Under the pieces are notes generated by a model, which was given only the letters and a program-made list of their open reading frames with translations, was not told where the DNA came from and searched no databases. Below, piece after piece: positions 11,739 through 20,137 of a DNA stretch of 20,151 bases (positions are counted from its first letter, which is position 1; each line of letters begins with the position of its first letter). Made by a program: the position numbers and the translations under genes. Source of the DNA: a virus. The stretch is taken from positions 1-20,151 of IMG/VR virus record IMGVR_UViG_3300042549_000157; one strand, given 5' to 3'.

Positions 11739-13625
11739 TTAGAAGTAAAGCGAACCGAAGTATTCGCCTGTCGATGGGTCTATACCAGTTCCATATTGTC
11801 CATAACTAAAGCCACTTGTTGCAGGTTGGCCACCTAATAACCCACCTACAAACTGACCAAATTGATTAGAAGAACCTACGCCACCTAATACTGTTGAATA
11901 AGGGTTAGTTGTTGCCGCAGGGCTAGTAGCCAATCGAGTACTAAACTCAGCACCAGATAAGCCTAAACGACCCACATTAGCACCCGCTTGAGATGCTTGT
12001 TGAGCAAGAGCAGTACTCATGCCAAAAGGTTGTTGTGCCATTTGCTCCAAACCTTGAACTTGTCCCAAAGCAGTCGTATAGGGCGTATAAGCCGCTTGCT
12101 GACCACCATAGTACTGACCCATAGCTTGTGAGCCTTGACCCAATAGACCCGCACCAAACAAGACGTTTTGTTGTCCATATTGTTGAGCATTAGCCGCTAG
12201 TCTTGCATCTTCTTGAATCTTTGCGTTCATAAATGCCGCCAACTCTGGTGATGTTGGAGCTAATCCAGTACCTTGGGCTACAGATAAACCACCACGGCCT
12301 TGCTGTTGCAATTGGTTTTGTAAGAAAGCATATTGTTGTTCACGACCAGGTGCTAGAAGTGCCAACTGTGACTTCATGTAATCACTTGCAACTGTTTCTG
12401 GACTTTGAGCAAGATAGCCTTGACCAAGTTTAAACAGACTTTGTGCGCCTGTTTGAAGAGGAGCAAACTGTGCTTGTGCGCCTTCAGCTTGTTGCAAACC
12501 AGACTCAGCCAACTTAACCAAACGATCTTGAGCATTCTTAGCTTCAGGACTTAATGTGTACCCTGCGCTTGTCAACTGACCTGTTACAGGATCGACTGCA
12601 AACTGTGAAGTACCAAAGCGAGTAGTCATTCCGATAGGACGGAAAGCCGCAGATTGTTTGGCAGCTGCAGTCTCAGCATCAATCATCTGTTGGGCACGTT
12701 GAGCCGCTTCACGAGATGTTTGTTGCTGGAGAAGACCTGCCGCAGTCTGTGCGCCACTTGTAACCAAGTTACCAATGTTTGTAGGTGTAAAGAGACTCTT
12801 AACTGCCGTTGGAATCAACGATGATGCTATGTTTGTAGCAGTTGGTGTTAATGCAGATGCTGCCGCAGGTGCTAGTACAGATGCCGCTGTTGGTGTCAAT
12901 GCTGTAGCCGCAGTACTAGCCGCAGTAGCCGCAGGAATTGTTGATGCCGCAGTTCCCGCAACAGTAGGAGCTACCCCACTTGTTACAGCAGGAGTTAGTA
13001 AACCCGCTGTACTTGCCGCACTAGGAGTACCCGCACCAATAGCTAAATCTGTAGCTGTTAAACCTGCGATTTCAGCCGCTGTTAAAGGCGCAAAAGCTCC
13101 TAAACCTCCACCGCCTATGGCTAAATCTTGTGCTGTTAAAGCCGCAGTTTCTGCCGCAGTCAATGCTCCTGTACCTGCTGCTGCCCCACCCGCATTCAAT
13201 ATGCTTGGCAATCCAAAAAGTAATCCTGCACCCAATGCAAACTCTTTTAGACCGCTTTTAACTTCTTGTTGAGTGCCAGTTTTCTCTACTTCACCAGTAG
13301 GTGTGTATTGGGTATATGCTCCACCTGCCTTGTTATCAGTGGCTTTGTAGGTAATAACATTCTCAATACCACCAACTTGCTGATCTTCACCAGAACCAGT
13401 TACTTGATATACAGGTTGAACAACAGTATCTCCAAGGGTGATAGTCTGTCCATTAGGAATAACAGCCGCAGCACGAGCCGCAACCTCACCCTCTGGTAAA
13501 CCAACAGCCGTAGCCATTTGAGCAGGAGACACTCCATATTGCTCCATAGCCGCAACGATCTGAGCGTCACTCATGCCTGGATTAGCAAGCAAGAAATCTA
13601 TAATTTGTTGACTGGTCACGGCCAT
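11739..13625 (-). CDS. Ala/Thr/Gln-rich internal virion protein (628 aa) with tandem repeat
   Basis: Residues 6-43 ('QQIIDFLLANPGMSDAQIVA', then 'MEQYGVSPAQMATAVGLPEG') form a UBA-like three-helix unit seen at the start of some phage virion proteins. A hydrophobic Gly/Ala segment covers about 127-152. Two 26-residue units follow, each beginning LTAAE and ending TDLAI or QDLAI (155-196), then a low-complexity Ala/Thr/Pro stretch (200-290). A coiled coil (295-325) and a Gln/Gly/Tyr-rich C-terminus complete it. The composition fits a flexible, unfoldable ejection protein. GGAG lies about nine bases before ATG 13625. Assignment is by composition and position; no enzymatic function is visible. Confidence 0.72.
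   Translation of the reverse strand: MAVTSQQIIDFLLANPGMSDAQIVAAMEQYGVSPAQMATAVGLPEGEVAARAAAVIPNGQTITLGDTVVQPVYQVTGSGEDQQVGGIENVITYKATDNKAGGAYTQYTPTGEVEKTGTQQEVKSGLKEFALGAGLLFGLPSILNAGGAAAGTGALTAAETAALTAQDLAIGGGGLGAFAPLTAAEIAGLTATDLAIGAGTPSAASTAGLLTPAVTSGVAPTVAGTAASTIPAATAASTAATALTPTAASVLAPAAASALTPTATNIASSLIPTAVKSLFTPTNIGNLVTSGAQTAAGLLQQQTSREAAQRAQQMIDAETAAAKQSAAFRPIGMTTRFGTSQFAVDPVTGQLTSAGYTLSPEAKNAQDRLVKLAESGLQQAEGAQAQFAPLQTGAQSLFKLGQGYLAQSPETVASDYMKSQLALLAPGREQQYAFLQNQLQQQGRGGLSVAQGTGLAPTSPELAAFMNAKIQEDARLAANAQQYGQQNVLFGAGLLGQGSQAMGQYYGGQQAAYTPYTTALGQVQGLEQMAQQPFGMSTALAQQASQAGANVGRLGLSGAEFSTRLATSPAATTNPYSTVLGGVGSSNQFGQFVGGLLGGQPATSGFSYGQYGTGIDPSTGEYFGSLYF
13038..13163 (-). repeat. Imperfect tandem repeat, 78-bp unit, inside the 628-aa gene
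   Basis: Two copies spaced 78 bases apart encode LTAAETAALTAQDLAI (residues 155-170) and LTAAEIAGLTATDLAI (181-196), joined by Gly-rich linkers. The copies differ at several bases, so the duplication is not recent. The surrounding 300 bases are also rich in GCCGCAG-like words coding for Ala/Ala/Thr, which suggests expansion by slippage. Confidence 0.7.
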
Positions 13626-13630
13626 GATGT

Positions 13631-13771
13631 TTACTCCGCTTCTTTAGGAACTTGCGCTTCAGCCTGTTCTTTAATCTTTACGATAAGAGGCCACACGCCA
13701 CTACTAGAGGGCAACTGCCCCAAAGTTTGTAATACAAAGTTAATCTCGTTAACGTCTAACTCTAATTTCAT
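13631..13771 (-). CDS. Small phage hypothetical protein (46 aa)
   Basis: Reverse-complement reading from ATG 13771 gives 46 codons starting MKLELDVNEINFVLQTLGQL, then 'PSSSGVWPLIVKIKEQAEAQ' and a short acidic end. The pattern 'LEL-x-V-x-E-(I/V)-N-x-(V/I)-L-Q-x-LG-(Q/E)-LP' followed by 'P-L-I-x-K-I' is familiar from very small proteins next to phage tail genes; their function is unknown, and they may act as chaperones or virion cofactors. The start overlaps the stop of the DUF7936-like gene (ATGA), and the stop is five bases before the 628-aa gene's ATG, with GGAG in its own last codons serving that gene. Confidence 0.78.
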   Translation of the reverse strand: MKLELDVNEINFVLQTLGQLPSSSGVWPLIVKIKEQAEAQVPKEAE

Positions 13772-14067
13772 GCTTGACCCCAAGGTGTGCCAGTAGCAGT
13801 AACAGGATTCTTCTGCAAAGCAATATTAGCCGCCAGAGCGTCTTCTGTGGCTTGTTTATCAACACCATTAGCCCATACCCATCCAAGCACTGTTTCTTGT
13901 GTCAGGTCTGCATAGGGAATTGTTGGTGTGCCATCAGCCCATGAGCAAGTTGAATAGATAGATGCTGTGTATTCTCCATCTACTGCTGTGGCTTGCCAGT
14001 GTGCAGTTGTTACAAAGCCGTTTGAGGTTTCACGCTCAAGTGTTGAGATAGTCCAAGTAGTAGTCAT
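13768..14067 (-). CDS. DUF7936-like phage protein (99 aa)
   Basis: The sequence begins 'MTTTWTISTLERETSNGFVT', continues 'AHWQATAVDGEYTASIYSTC', and ends with a helix containing 'AANIALQKNPVTATGTPWGQ'. The arrangement TTTW-(N/T)-I, then HW-x-A, then 'PYADLT', then a C-terminal 'NPVTATG-x-PW' matches the small phage family I know as DUF7936, usually beside tail fibre genes. It is probably a minor tail or fibre-associated protein; the role is not established. AAAGGAAAC precedes the ATG. The gene is placed directly after the tail fibre with an 18-base gap and is coupled to the next gene by ATGA. Confidence 0.8.
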   Translation of the reverse strand: MTTTWTISTLERETSNGFVTTAHWQATAVDGEYTASIYSTCSWADGTPTIPYADLTQETVLGWVWANGVDKQATEDALAANIALQKNPVTATGTPWGQA

Positions 14068-14085
14068 GTTGTTTCCTTTTAAAGA

Positions 14086-17000
14086 TTAGCAAGCCATTAA
14101 GACGCAAGGCACACAATATGAGCCATCTGCGTATGTGCAAGTAACATGGTTTGAGGTTACTTTAGCAACAGTTTTAGAGCGAATGATGTCATCACCTTGT
14201 GGCTTGGCAGTTCCATCACCCGCAGACATTAGCAAGTCACCACGAACAACAGTTACGCCTTGGGCAATGCGAATAATCATGTCGCCTGTCATAGCCATGT
14301 TTATTTCATCAACATTGTGGGCATCGTCATGTGTCCAGTTAACAAACACACCAGCCACGTTAGCATCGCCCTCAACGTCAGATACTTTGACTTTGTTAAG
14401 TTGTTCATTGTCAATAGGATTGCCTTCAACGTCTATATAGACATTCATCTCATCAAGGTTTGACAACACAGTACCTTTGACGATTGAGTTATCTTTTGCA
14501 GATGTTGTTTGCGCCCATCGAGATAAGTGACCGCCGTTGTATGAAACGGTTGTACCAGATACAGAAATACTGCCTTCAAGTGTACCTGCTTGTAAAAATT
14601 CAACTAATGTCCCATCTGTTGAAAGACGATTAAAAACAGCCAAAGAATCTGCCCTCGAACATCTAACAGTTCCAGCAGCTTGCAAAGTAACACCAGCAAC
14701 AGAATCATCTACCGATGTTTTATTTACAAAAAAGTTACCGCTAGAGTCTATTCTGGCTCGTTCTGCGGCTGCTGTTGCATCGTAAAACTTTAAGCCTTGG
14801 TTTGTATATGTATAACTTAAAGTAACAGCATCTGTGTAGGCTTGCACAGAGAATGAACTTGCATTAGCCCCTGTTCTGCTTACAGTAAGTTGATTGTTAG
14901 CGACAGAGTTTCCAACTAAGACATTACCTCCAGTAACTTCAAGTCTTACAGCCGCACTAGGTGAAGTCGTACCAAGCCCCAAGTTGCCATCCGCTGTCAG
15001 AGTCATCGCCTGAGTAAAGGTGATAGGGTTTCCTGCTGTGCCTGATGCGGCATAACGCCAATTGTGTGAGCCGTTTGATTGGTTATATGCAGTTGCAACT
15101 CCAGTGGCGTAATAAATAAAATTAGTGCCGTTAAAGTAAGCGTTTGATGTTTGCCATAAATCGTTTATTCCGTTTGTAAATAGAGCACCAGCCCGACTTG
15201 AGCCGCTACCAAACTGAATTGCGTTGTAACCACTAGCCCAAGCACTCGGAGTAACTCCCAAGCCTAGATTGCCTGAGGTGTCGAGGCGCATACGCTCTGT
15301 TGCACCAGTACCAAAAACTAAAGGTACGCTATTTGAAGAACCAATGCCAATAACATTACCTGCAAAAACACTTGAGCCAAACAAACCTATGTTTGTGCCA
15401 TCAGTAGTACGAAATAGATTGTTTGCACGAACTTCGCCAGCAACGTCTAACTTGTACGAAGGAGCACCTCCAATACCTACATCACCCGCTGCCGTTATTC
15501 TGACTCGTTCTGAGCTTGCTGTATAAAAGAAAATTACATTGGGAGAGGTACTAGCTGAAGCACCATTTACCTGTAAATATGAAGCATTAGTTCCGTCACC
15601 ATTTAAACGCAACCCACCAGCGACATTACCATTTAAATAAACAGCATTTGTTGCTGAATAGTTTGATAAAGTACCATCTACTGTATATAAGCCAGTTTCA
15701 AAACTCTGACGCAATCCGCCTACTCGCGCAACACCACTTACATCCAACTTATAAGCAGGCGAACTTGTACCAATACCCAACCCTGTTGAGGTGAGGCGCA
15801 TACCTTCTGAAGGCGCACCAGTACCTACCGCAAATTGAATATTTCCTGCACGATTAAGATTTATGTAGGCTGAAGCTTTTGTTGCATCAAAGCGAGTGTA
15901 AGCACCAGATGTTGCAACATAAGCGTTGCTACCAAAACTAAGGTCTGTACCTTCAGAGCCAACATAAAAAGACTGAATAGCGGAATCAGCTGTTCCAGCA
16001 TCCTTGAACCGAATCATGCCCCCTACCGCTGAAGATGAATAAGAGGGGGATGGAATAGTAATTCGGGCATCAGGTGATGCCACAGCAACACCTAAGTTAT
16101 TTCCATCAAAGACTAGCGCAGTCCCACTTGTCAGAACCTTTGAGCCATTGAGATAGGTTACTCCGTTAGCAGTGCCACCATTGTGTGTGACTGTGGAGGA
16201 TGTTGTCAGGGTTGTGAAAGCACCAGTAGATGCTGTAGTAGCACCAACAGTTCCATTGATGTTGATAGAGGCTGTACCTGTTAGATTAGTTACAGTACCG
16301 CTAGAAGGTGTACCCAATGCACCATTGAACAATACTGGCGCACCAGCAGAGCCTGTATTAACCGCTAGAGCAGTTGCTACACCAGTACCTAGACCTGACA
16401 CACCTGTAGAGATTGGAAGACCTGTAGCATTTGTTAAAGTTGCGCTAGTGGGTGTTCCAAGGATAGGAGTTACTAGGGTTGGAGAGGTAGCAAATACTGC
16501 TGAACCACTACCAGTTTCATCAGTTAAAGCCGTTGCCAGTTGAGATGAAGTAAACGAACCCAAAGATGAAGCGTTGCCAACAGAAGTGACTGCACCTGTT
16601 AAGTTAGCGTTAGTCGTTACGTTACCCGCAGTCAAACCAGAAGCAGTACCTGTGATGTTTGTGCCTACCAAGGCAGATGGAGTGCCAAGGGCGGGAGTGA
16701 CCAATGTTGGGCTATTGGCAAACACCAAAGCACCTGATCCTGTTTCGTCAGATACGGCAGAAGCTAAGTTAGCAGATGAGGGCGTACCCAAGAATGTAGC
16801 AACACCAGTACCCAAGCCACTCACGCCCGTAGAGATTGGCAATCCTGTGGCGTTTGTCAAAGTACCAGAAGCAGGAGTTCCCAATGCGGGAGTCACCAAT
16901 GTTGGCGAGTTTGACAACACTACTGAGCCTGTACCTGTTGAGCTAGTTACACCAGTACCACCATTAGCCACCGCTAAAGTGCCTGTTATGTCGGCAGTAG

Positions 17001-17325
17001 AAAGAGTGACCGCATCCCATGAAGCGTTAGTACCATCAGTTTGGAGGTACTTGTTAGCATTGCTTGTTTGGCTAGGCAAGAGGTTATTCAGAGCACCAGC
17101 CGCAGTAGAAGCACCAGTACCGCCATCAGCAACTGCTAAGTCTGTAATACCAGTGATTGAACCACCCGTAATTGCGGCAGCAGAGTTGTCTGTCTTAGTC
17201 GCAACAGCAGTAGCAATGTTATTGAACTCAGTATCAATCTCTGTACCTCGAACGACCTTGAGTGGATCACCAGGCGTGAGGTTGTCTTTAGTGGCGAAAT
17301 TCGTGCTCTTTGTATAATTTGACAT
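14086..17325 (-). CDS. Tail fibre protein with repeats (1079 aa)
   Basis: I start at ATG 17325 (MSNYTKSTNFATKDNLTPGD), which follows the nozzle stop directly (TAATATG); the open frame extends 38 codons further upstream but only over the nozzle gene. Residues 1-45 resemble virion-binding ends of podovirus fibres. Residues 60-390 carry Gly/Thr/Ala/Ser repeats with three copies of SPTLVTP-x-LGTP (near 140, 205 and 281) and of 'NATGLPISTGVSGLGTG'. Residues 400-850 have 'LG(I/L)GT-x-SP' units such as 'GIGTSSPAYKLDVSG', typical of trimeric beta fibres. The C-terminus ('GVTVVRGDLLMSAGDGTAKP' and 'YADGSYCVPCVLMAC') matches a common phage fibre end. It should bind the host receptor. Confidence 0.92.
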   Translation of the reverse strand: MSNYTKSTNFATKDNLTPGDPLKVVRGTEIDTEFNNIATAVATKTDNSAAAITGGSITGITDLAVADGGTGASTAAGALNNLLPSQTSNANKYLQTDGTNASWDAVTLSTADITGTLAVANGGTGVTSSTGTGSVVLSNSPTLVTPALGTPASGTLTNATGLPISTGVSGLGTGVATFLGTPSSANLASAVSDETGSGALVFANSPTLVTPALGTPSALVGTNITGTASGLTAGNVTTNANLTGAVTSVGNASSLGSFTSSQLATALTDETGSGSAVFATSPTLVTPILGTPTSATLTNATGLPISTGVSGLGTGVATALAVNTGSAGAPVLFNGALGTPSSGTVTNLTGTASININGTVGATTASTGAFTTLTTSSTVTHNGGTANGVTYLNGSKVLTSGTALVFDGNNLGVAVASPDARITIPSPSYSSSAVGGMIRFKDAGTADSAIQSFYVGSEGTDLSFGSNAYVATSGAYTRFDATKASAYINLNRAGNIQFAVGTGAPSEGMRLTSTGLGIGTSSPAYKLDVSGVARVGGLRQSFETGLYTVDGTLSNYSATNAVYLNGNVAGGLRLNGDGTNASYLQVNGASASTSPNVIFFYTASSERVRITAAGDVGIGGAPSYKLDVAGEVRANNLFRTTDGTNIGLFGSSVFAGNVIGIGSSNSVPLVFGTGATERMRLDTSGNLGLGVTPSAWASGYNAIQFGSGSSRAGALFTNGINDLWQTSNAYFNGTNFIYYATGVATAYNQSNGSHNWRYAASGTAGNPITFTQAMTLTADGNLGLGTTSPSAAVRLEVTGGNVLVGNSVANNQLTVSRTGANASSFSVQAYTDAVTLSYTYTNQGLKFYDATAAAERARIDSSGNFFVNKTSVDDSVAGVTLQAAGTVRCSRADSLAVFNRLSTDGTLVEFLQAGTLEGSISVSGTTVSYNGGHLSRWAQTTSAKDNSIVKGTVLSNLDEMNVYIDVEGNPIDNEQLNKVKVSDVEGDANVAGVFVNWTHDDAHNVDEINMAMTGDMIIRIAQGVTVVRGDLLMSAGDGTAKPQGDDIIRSKTVAKVTSNHVTCTYADGSYCVPCVLMAC
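16359..16950 (-). repeat. Internal imperfect repeats in tail fibre gene
   Basis: Two segments of about 150 bases spaced about 420 bases apart (around 16370-16510 and 16790-16935) encode near-identical residues: SPTLVTP-x-LGTP, NATGLPISTGVSGLGTG. A third SPTLVTPALGTP copy lies between them. The DNA copies have drifted at many third positions, so these are old protein-level repeats rather than a recent duplication. They could allow recombination between fibre genes. Confidence 0.75.
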
Positions 17326-17326
17326 A

Positions 17327-18871
17327 TTAGGATATCTTTCCGTTCTTAGACTGAATCTCAATCTTCTGAATTGACAGTTGAGTGCCGTTGATAGTGGTTT
17401 CGTAACCTGTTTGAACAATTTTACCCGCACCAGAAGCATTTACATCTAGTGTCTTAATCAAGAGTCCACCTGAGTATTCTGCTACTCCGTACTCAGCTAA
17501 ACCATACTCATAGTTTGCTTGTTCAGGGATAAAAGCATTTCCTGACAAATAGTTGGCAGCAAAGTCAAAGCCCCACTTGATCGTCACGAATTGGTTAGAC
17601 CCACCAATAATGATGGCCTTAATTCGTTTGAGAATAGAAATCTGATTCTCATTACCAAGGTCTGCATGGTTGGTAAAGTAGCTCAATCGGTAAGTAGAAG
17701 TGTTATCTAAGAAACTTCCATACTTGCCAATAAAACCTAGTTTACCAATGTACAGATCACCATTCCTCAGTGAATACAAAGCTGTAGGCGTAATTGAGTC
17801 CCACTTGGTTACTCTAAAAGCACCATCTTGCAATTGCATTTTTGTATCAAAGCAGAAGACTTGACCTGTTACTGGAAGAGTCAACAAGTAAAACGCATTC
17901 TTTTCTGAGTAAACAGACTTCAGATTAGCCAGAGTCTCTACCGCCAAAGATGAAATAAGGTCAGAACGCACATTCTTGGACAAGTCTCTAAGAGGTGCAG
18001 ACTTCTCTTGGATTGTCCTCATCAGAGAACGAACACCAGAATCCGACAAAAAGATCACATCAGTACCAATTGACTGAATAGTGTCCCTAGCAATACATCC
18101 AATAGAGCCTACTGTGTCTGACAGAACCAAGGATGCGGGAGTAGAAGCACCTGAGTAAACAAGAATCTGCCGTTTACCAAAGATGAAAAAGAAGTCATTG
18201 TGAGCCGCTAGACCCATGATCTCGTCAGCACCATTAGGCCAAACCCTAGAAACATCTAAAGTGCCTGAAGTACCGCCTGACCATACATGACCCGCAATCA
18301 GATCAGAGAAGGTAATAGTGACCTTATCTGTGGATGTATTAGCCACCCACAAACGACCAAACGCTGAGATGGCAATGTTTGCTTGAGGAACAGTTGCAAC
18401 ATAGCCTGACTTCTCAGATACCCGTCTAAATGTCGTAGTGCTAACAGCGGGGTCAAAGATAAGTGGATCGTGACCAGTTTGAAAGAAATAAGCGATGCCA
18501 TTCAAAGATGCACATTGCCAATTACTTGCCGTAATAGTAGGAGCAGAACCGCCACCACCATAAGTCAATTCAGTCACTGCGTTAGAAGTACCAAGTTTGA
18601 ATAACTTGTTATTTCCCGCAAACAGAACAGTCAAAGTGCCATCAGTTTGGACTAACTCATGGATTACACCCACATTGTTAGAGCCTAGATTGCCTGATGA
18701 GGCATTAACAAGAGTAAAGCCTTTACGTGCGCCAATACGACCAAACTGGTCAATCACGCAATTAGAAGCAGTTAAAGCAAAGCCAGAAGATAAATCTAGG
18801 GGCGAGTCTTGCGTGTTCAGGCCATAGAAGCCTGGTGCGCTAATGCTTTGACTTTGTAAAGGAGCTGCCAT
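17327..18871 (-). CDS. Tail nozzle / packaged-DNA stabilisation-type protein (514 aa)
   Basis: The start 'MAAPLQSQSISAPGFYGLNT' followed by 'QDSPLDLSSGFAL' and 'NCVIDQFGRIGARKG' is a pattern I recognise in podovirus tail proteins related to the P22 gp10/T7 gp12 functional class. The body is mainly beta strands with repeated aromatic and Gly-rich turns ('GLAAHNDFFFIFGKRQILVY'), fitting a beta-propeller ring that forms the tail tube end. It should attach below the adaptor. The gene order adaptor, nozzle, fibre supports this. ATG 18871 shares one base with the adaptor stop (TAATG). The precise family is not certain without a search. Confidence 0.83.
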   Translation of the reverse strand: MAAPLQSQSISAPGFYGLNTQDSPLDLSSGFALTASNCVIDQFGRIGARKGFTLVNASSGNLGSNNVGVIHELVQTDGTLTVLFAGNNKLFKLGTSNAVTELTYGGGGSAPTITASNWQCASLNGIAYFFQTGHDPLIFDPAVSTTTFRRVSEKSGYVATVPQANIAISAFGRLWVANTSTDKVTITFSDLIAGHVWSGGTSGTLDVSRVWPNGADEIMGLAAHNDFFFIFGKRQILVYSGASTPASLVLSDTVGSIGCIARDTIQSIGTDVIFLSDSGVRSLMRTIQEKSAPLRDLSKNVRSDLISSLAVETLANLKSVYSEKNAFYLLTLPVTGQVFCFDTKMQLQDGAFRVTKWDSITPTALYSLRNGDLYIGKLGFIGKYGSFLDNTSTYRLSYFTNHADLGNENQISILKRIKAIIIGGSNQFVTIKWGFDFAANYLSGNAFIPEQANYEYGLAEYGVAEYSGGLLIKTLDVNASGAGKIVQTGYETTINGTQLSIQKIEIQSKNGKIS

Positions 18872-19515
18872 TAGACCGCCACAAAGTTATCTTCAGGGTA
18901 ACGAGTGCTTTCCAATGCAATAGCGTCAGATAGCATTCCTCTAAACAGGGCATACGCTTCATTAGAAGCAGTCCCTCCGTCCTCACCACGCTCAATCAAA
19001 CCACGGGCATAGGCACTCTGAGTCACCAAATAGTCCAATACCTTGACTGAAGTGCCATCAGCAGACAAATTAGCCTGTGGGATGGTTACATCAAACTTCA
19101 GTGTGTAAACACCATCAGGAACGGGAAACAGGTCAATCTTTGTGTCTCCACTACCATCTACACCACTAAAGCAAAACTCTGAAGGAATAGACTGTGAAGG
19201 TGTGCCAAAGTTGAGCTTGCGGTTCATGTCCGCAACAGTGGTGTTATCTAATGTTATAACACTTGTAGTGTTAATAGCGTCATTAACACGGAACTTCTGA
19301 CCCGCACCTGTCAAAGCGTATGAGCTTGTGCCACTGGTAGTGGTAACTGTAATTGTTTGTCCTAAGACATTCCAATTATAGGAATCTTCAATCTGACGTT
19401 TAGCATCGTTGACAAACTTGCCAACCAATGCGGAATAAGTTGTTTCTGATACTGTAGAAACAGTTGTCTCACGCAATCGAATGAGAACATCGTTAACAAG
19501 TTCTAAGTAGGTCAT
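18871..19515 (-). CDS. Head-tail adaptor protein (214 aa)
   Basis: The sequence starts 'MTYLELVNDVLIRLRETTVS', then 'ALVGKFVNDAKRQIEDSYNW', the helical opening of podovirus tail adaptor proteins of the T7 gp11/P22 gp4/SU10 type. A beta-rich middle domain (55-140, with 'KIDLFPVPDGVYTLKF') and a C-terminal helical bundle ('AYARGLIERGEDGG') follow, also as in that group. The adaptor ring attaches under the portal and receives the nozzle. Length about 200 aa is typical. GGGAG lies ten bases before the ATG, which overlaps the previous stop (ATGA). Confidence 0.88.
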   Translation of the reverse strand: MTYLELVNDVLIRLRETTVSTVSETTYSALVGKFVNDAKRQIEDSYNWNVLGQTITVTTTSGTSSYALTGAGQKFRVNDAINTTSVITLDNTTVADMNRKLNFGTPSQSIPSEFCFSGVDGSGDTKIDLFPVPDGVYTLKFDVTIPQANLSADGTSVKVLDYLVTQSAYARGLIERGEDGGTASNEAYALFRGMLSDAIALESTRYPEDNFVAV

Positions 19516-19847
19516 GTTCGTTGCGCTCCCTGAACCTCAAATGTTGCAATAAAACTAAAGCTACTAGCAGATTGAGTAGTAATTTGAATTCTATCGCCTT
19601 CTTCTAAAACGATATAAGCATTGCCATCAAACTGAAGGTATTCTTTAGAAGTTAAGTCGTAAGAAGTAAGAATATCTAGTGTTGTGGCAGCACTTGCGTC
19701 ATACCATTGAACAGTAATGTGCTTAGTCGAACCGCCAGTATTGTGAATGTACATCACAGTAAACTTGGCGTAGTAACCCGTAGGAACTGTAAAAACAGTT
19801 GTCAGCGTATTGGCTGTGGGGTTAAGTCCGACTGAGGTTGGCCTCAT
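19512..19847 (-). CDS. Small beta-rich structural protein (111 aa)
   Basis: The protein starts MRPTSVGLNPTANTLTTVFT and consists of alternating hydrophobic/polar strands, e.g. 'YYAKFTVMYIHNTGGSTKHI' and 'YIVLEEGDRIQITTQSASSF'. This predicts a compact beta sandwich without signal, membrane segment or catalytic motif. Such small beta proteins located just ahead of adaptor genes are often minor head or tail components in podoviruses; the placement here is the only evidence for that. AGAGGA precedes ATG 19847, which overlaps the previous stop (ATGA); its own stop overlaps the adaptor start. Confidence 0.75.
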   Translation of the reverse strand: MRPTSVGLNPTANTLTTVFTVPTGYYAKFTVMYIHNTGGSTKHITVQWYDASAATTLDILTSYDLTSKEYLQFDGNAYIVLEEGDRIQITTQSASSFSFIATFEVQGAQRT

Positions 19848-20137
19848 TTACTATTCCTCTTAGAGATCGCTTTGGCTTTAGCCTTTGCGTCTTCCTTGGA
19901 CGTTGCGCCCCAAGCTCTAAGAGAAAGTAAAAGTCGAGTAGGCTTTCCATCTTTCATCTCAGCGCCAGGCATATTGCCCATTCGTGCTAAAAAGGATGCC
20001 CTACGAGGGTTATCTCCCGACTTGACTGGTGGTTTTAAATTGCCACCTGTTTCTGCATTATACGATGCTCTGCCTTTAGCATTCAAGCCCCCTTTGGGGT
20101 TTTTTCCTTCTTTTGTTTGCCAAGCAGGACTCTTCAT
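19844..20137 (-). CDS. Basic DUF6321-like protein (97 aa)
   Basis: The segments 'PAWQTKEGKNPKGGLNAKGR', 'GGNLKPPVKSGDNPRRASFL' and 'ARMGNMPG' followed by 'PTRLLLSLRAWGATSKEDAK' match a very conserved phage family I know as DUF6321. It is strongly basic (rich in Lys/Arg, Gly and Asn), so binding to DNA or to the packaged genome is plausible but unproven. It ends in a lysine-alanine helix. GAGGT lies five bases before ATG 20137. It is the first gene of the late strand visible here, so capsid and portal genes probably lie upstream beyond the right edge. Confidence 0.85.
   Translation of the reverse strand: MKSPAWQTKEGKNPKGGLNAKGRASYNAETGGNLKPPVKSGDNPRRASFLARMGNMPGAEMKDGKPTRLLLSLRAWGATSKEDAKAKAKAISKRNSK

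Noticed and set aside
13038-13163. CRISPR-like repeat array
   Set aside because: Only two diverged in-frame copies with coding linkers; no direct repeat/spacer structure.
12775-13272. Plus-strand open frame (165 codons) antisense to the 628-aa protein
   Set aside because: The Ala/Val-rich product is a by-product of the Ala/Thr-rich opposite strand; no ribosome site and no known motif.
16574-17317. Long plus-strand open frame (247 codons) antisense to the tail fibre
   Set aside because: It mirrors the repetitive Gly/Thr/Ala/Val codons of the fibre on the other strand, has a Val/Pro/Ala low-complexity product and no ribosome site; the fibre frame is clearly the coding one.
14086-17325. Diversity-generating retroelement variable region in the tail fibre
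   Set aside because: No reverse transcriptase or template repeat is present in the window, and the repeats are evenly drifted protein repeats.
17326-17439. N-terminal extension of the tail fibre by 38 residues
   Set aside because: It lies wholly within the nozzle gene and reads as a basic non-fibre sequence; ATG 17325 directly after the nozzle stop gives a typical fibre N-terminus.
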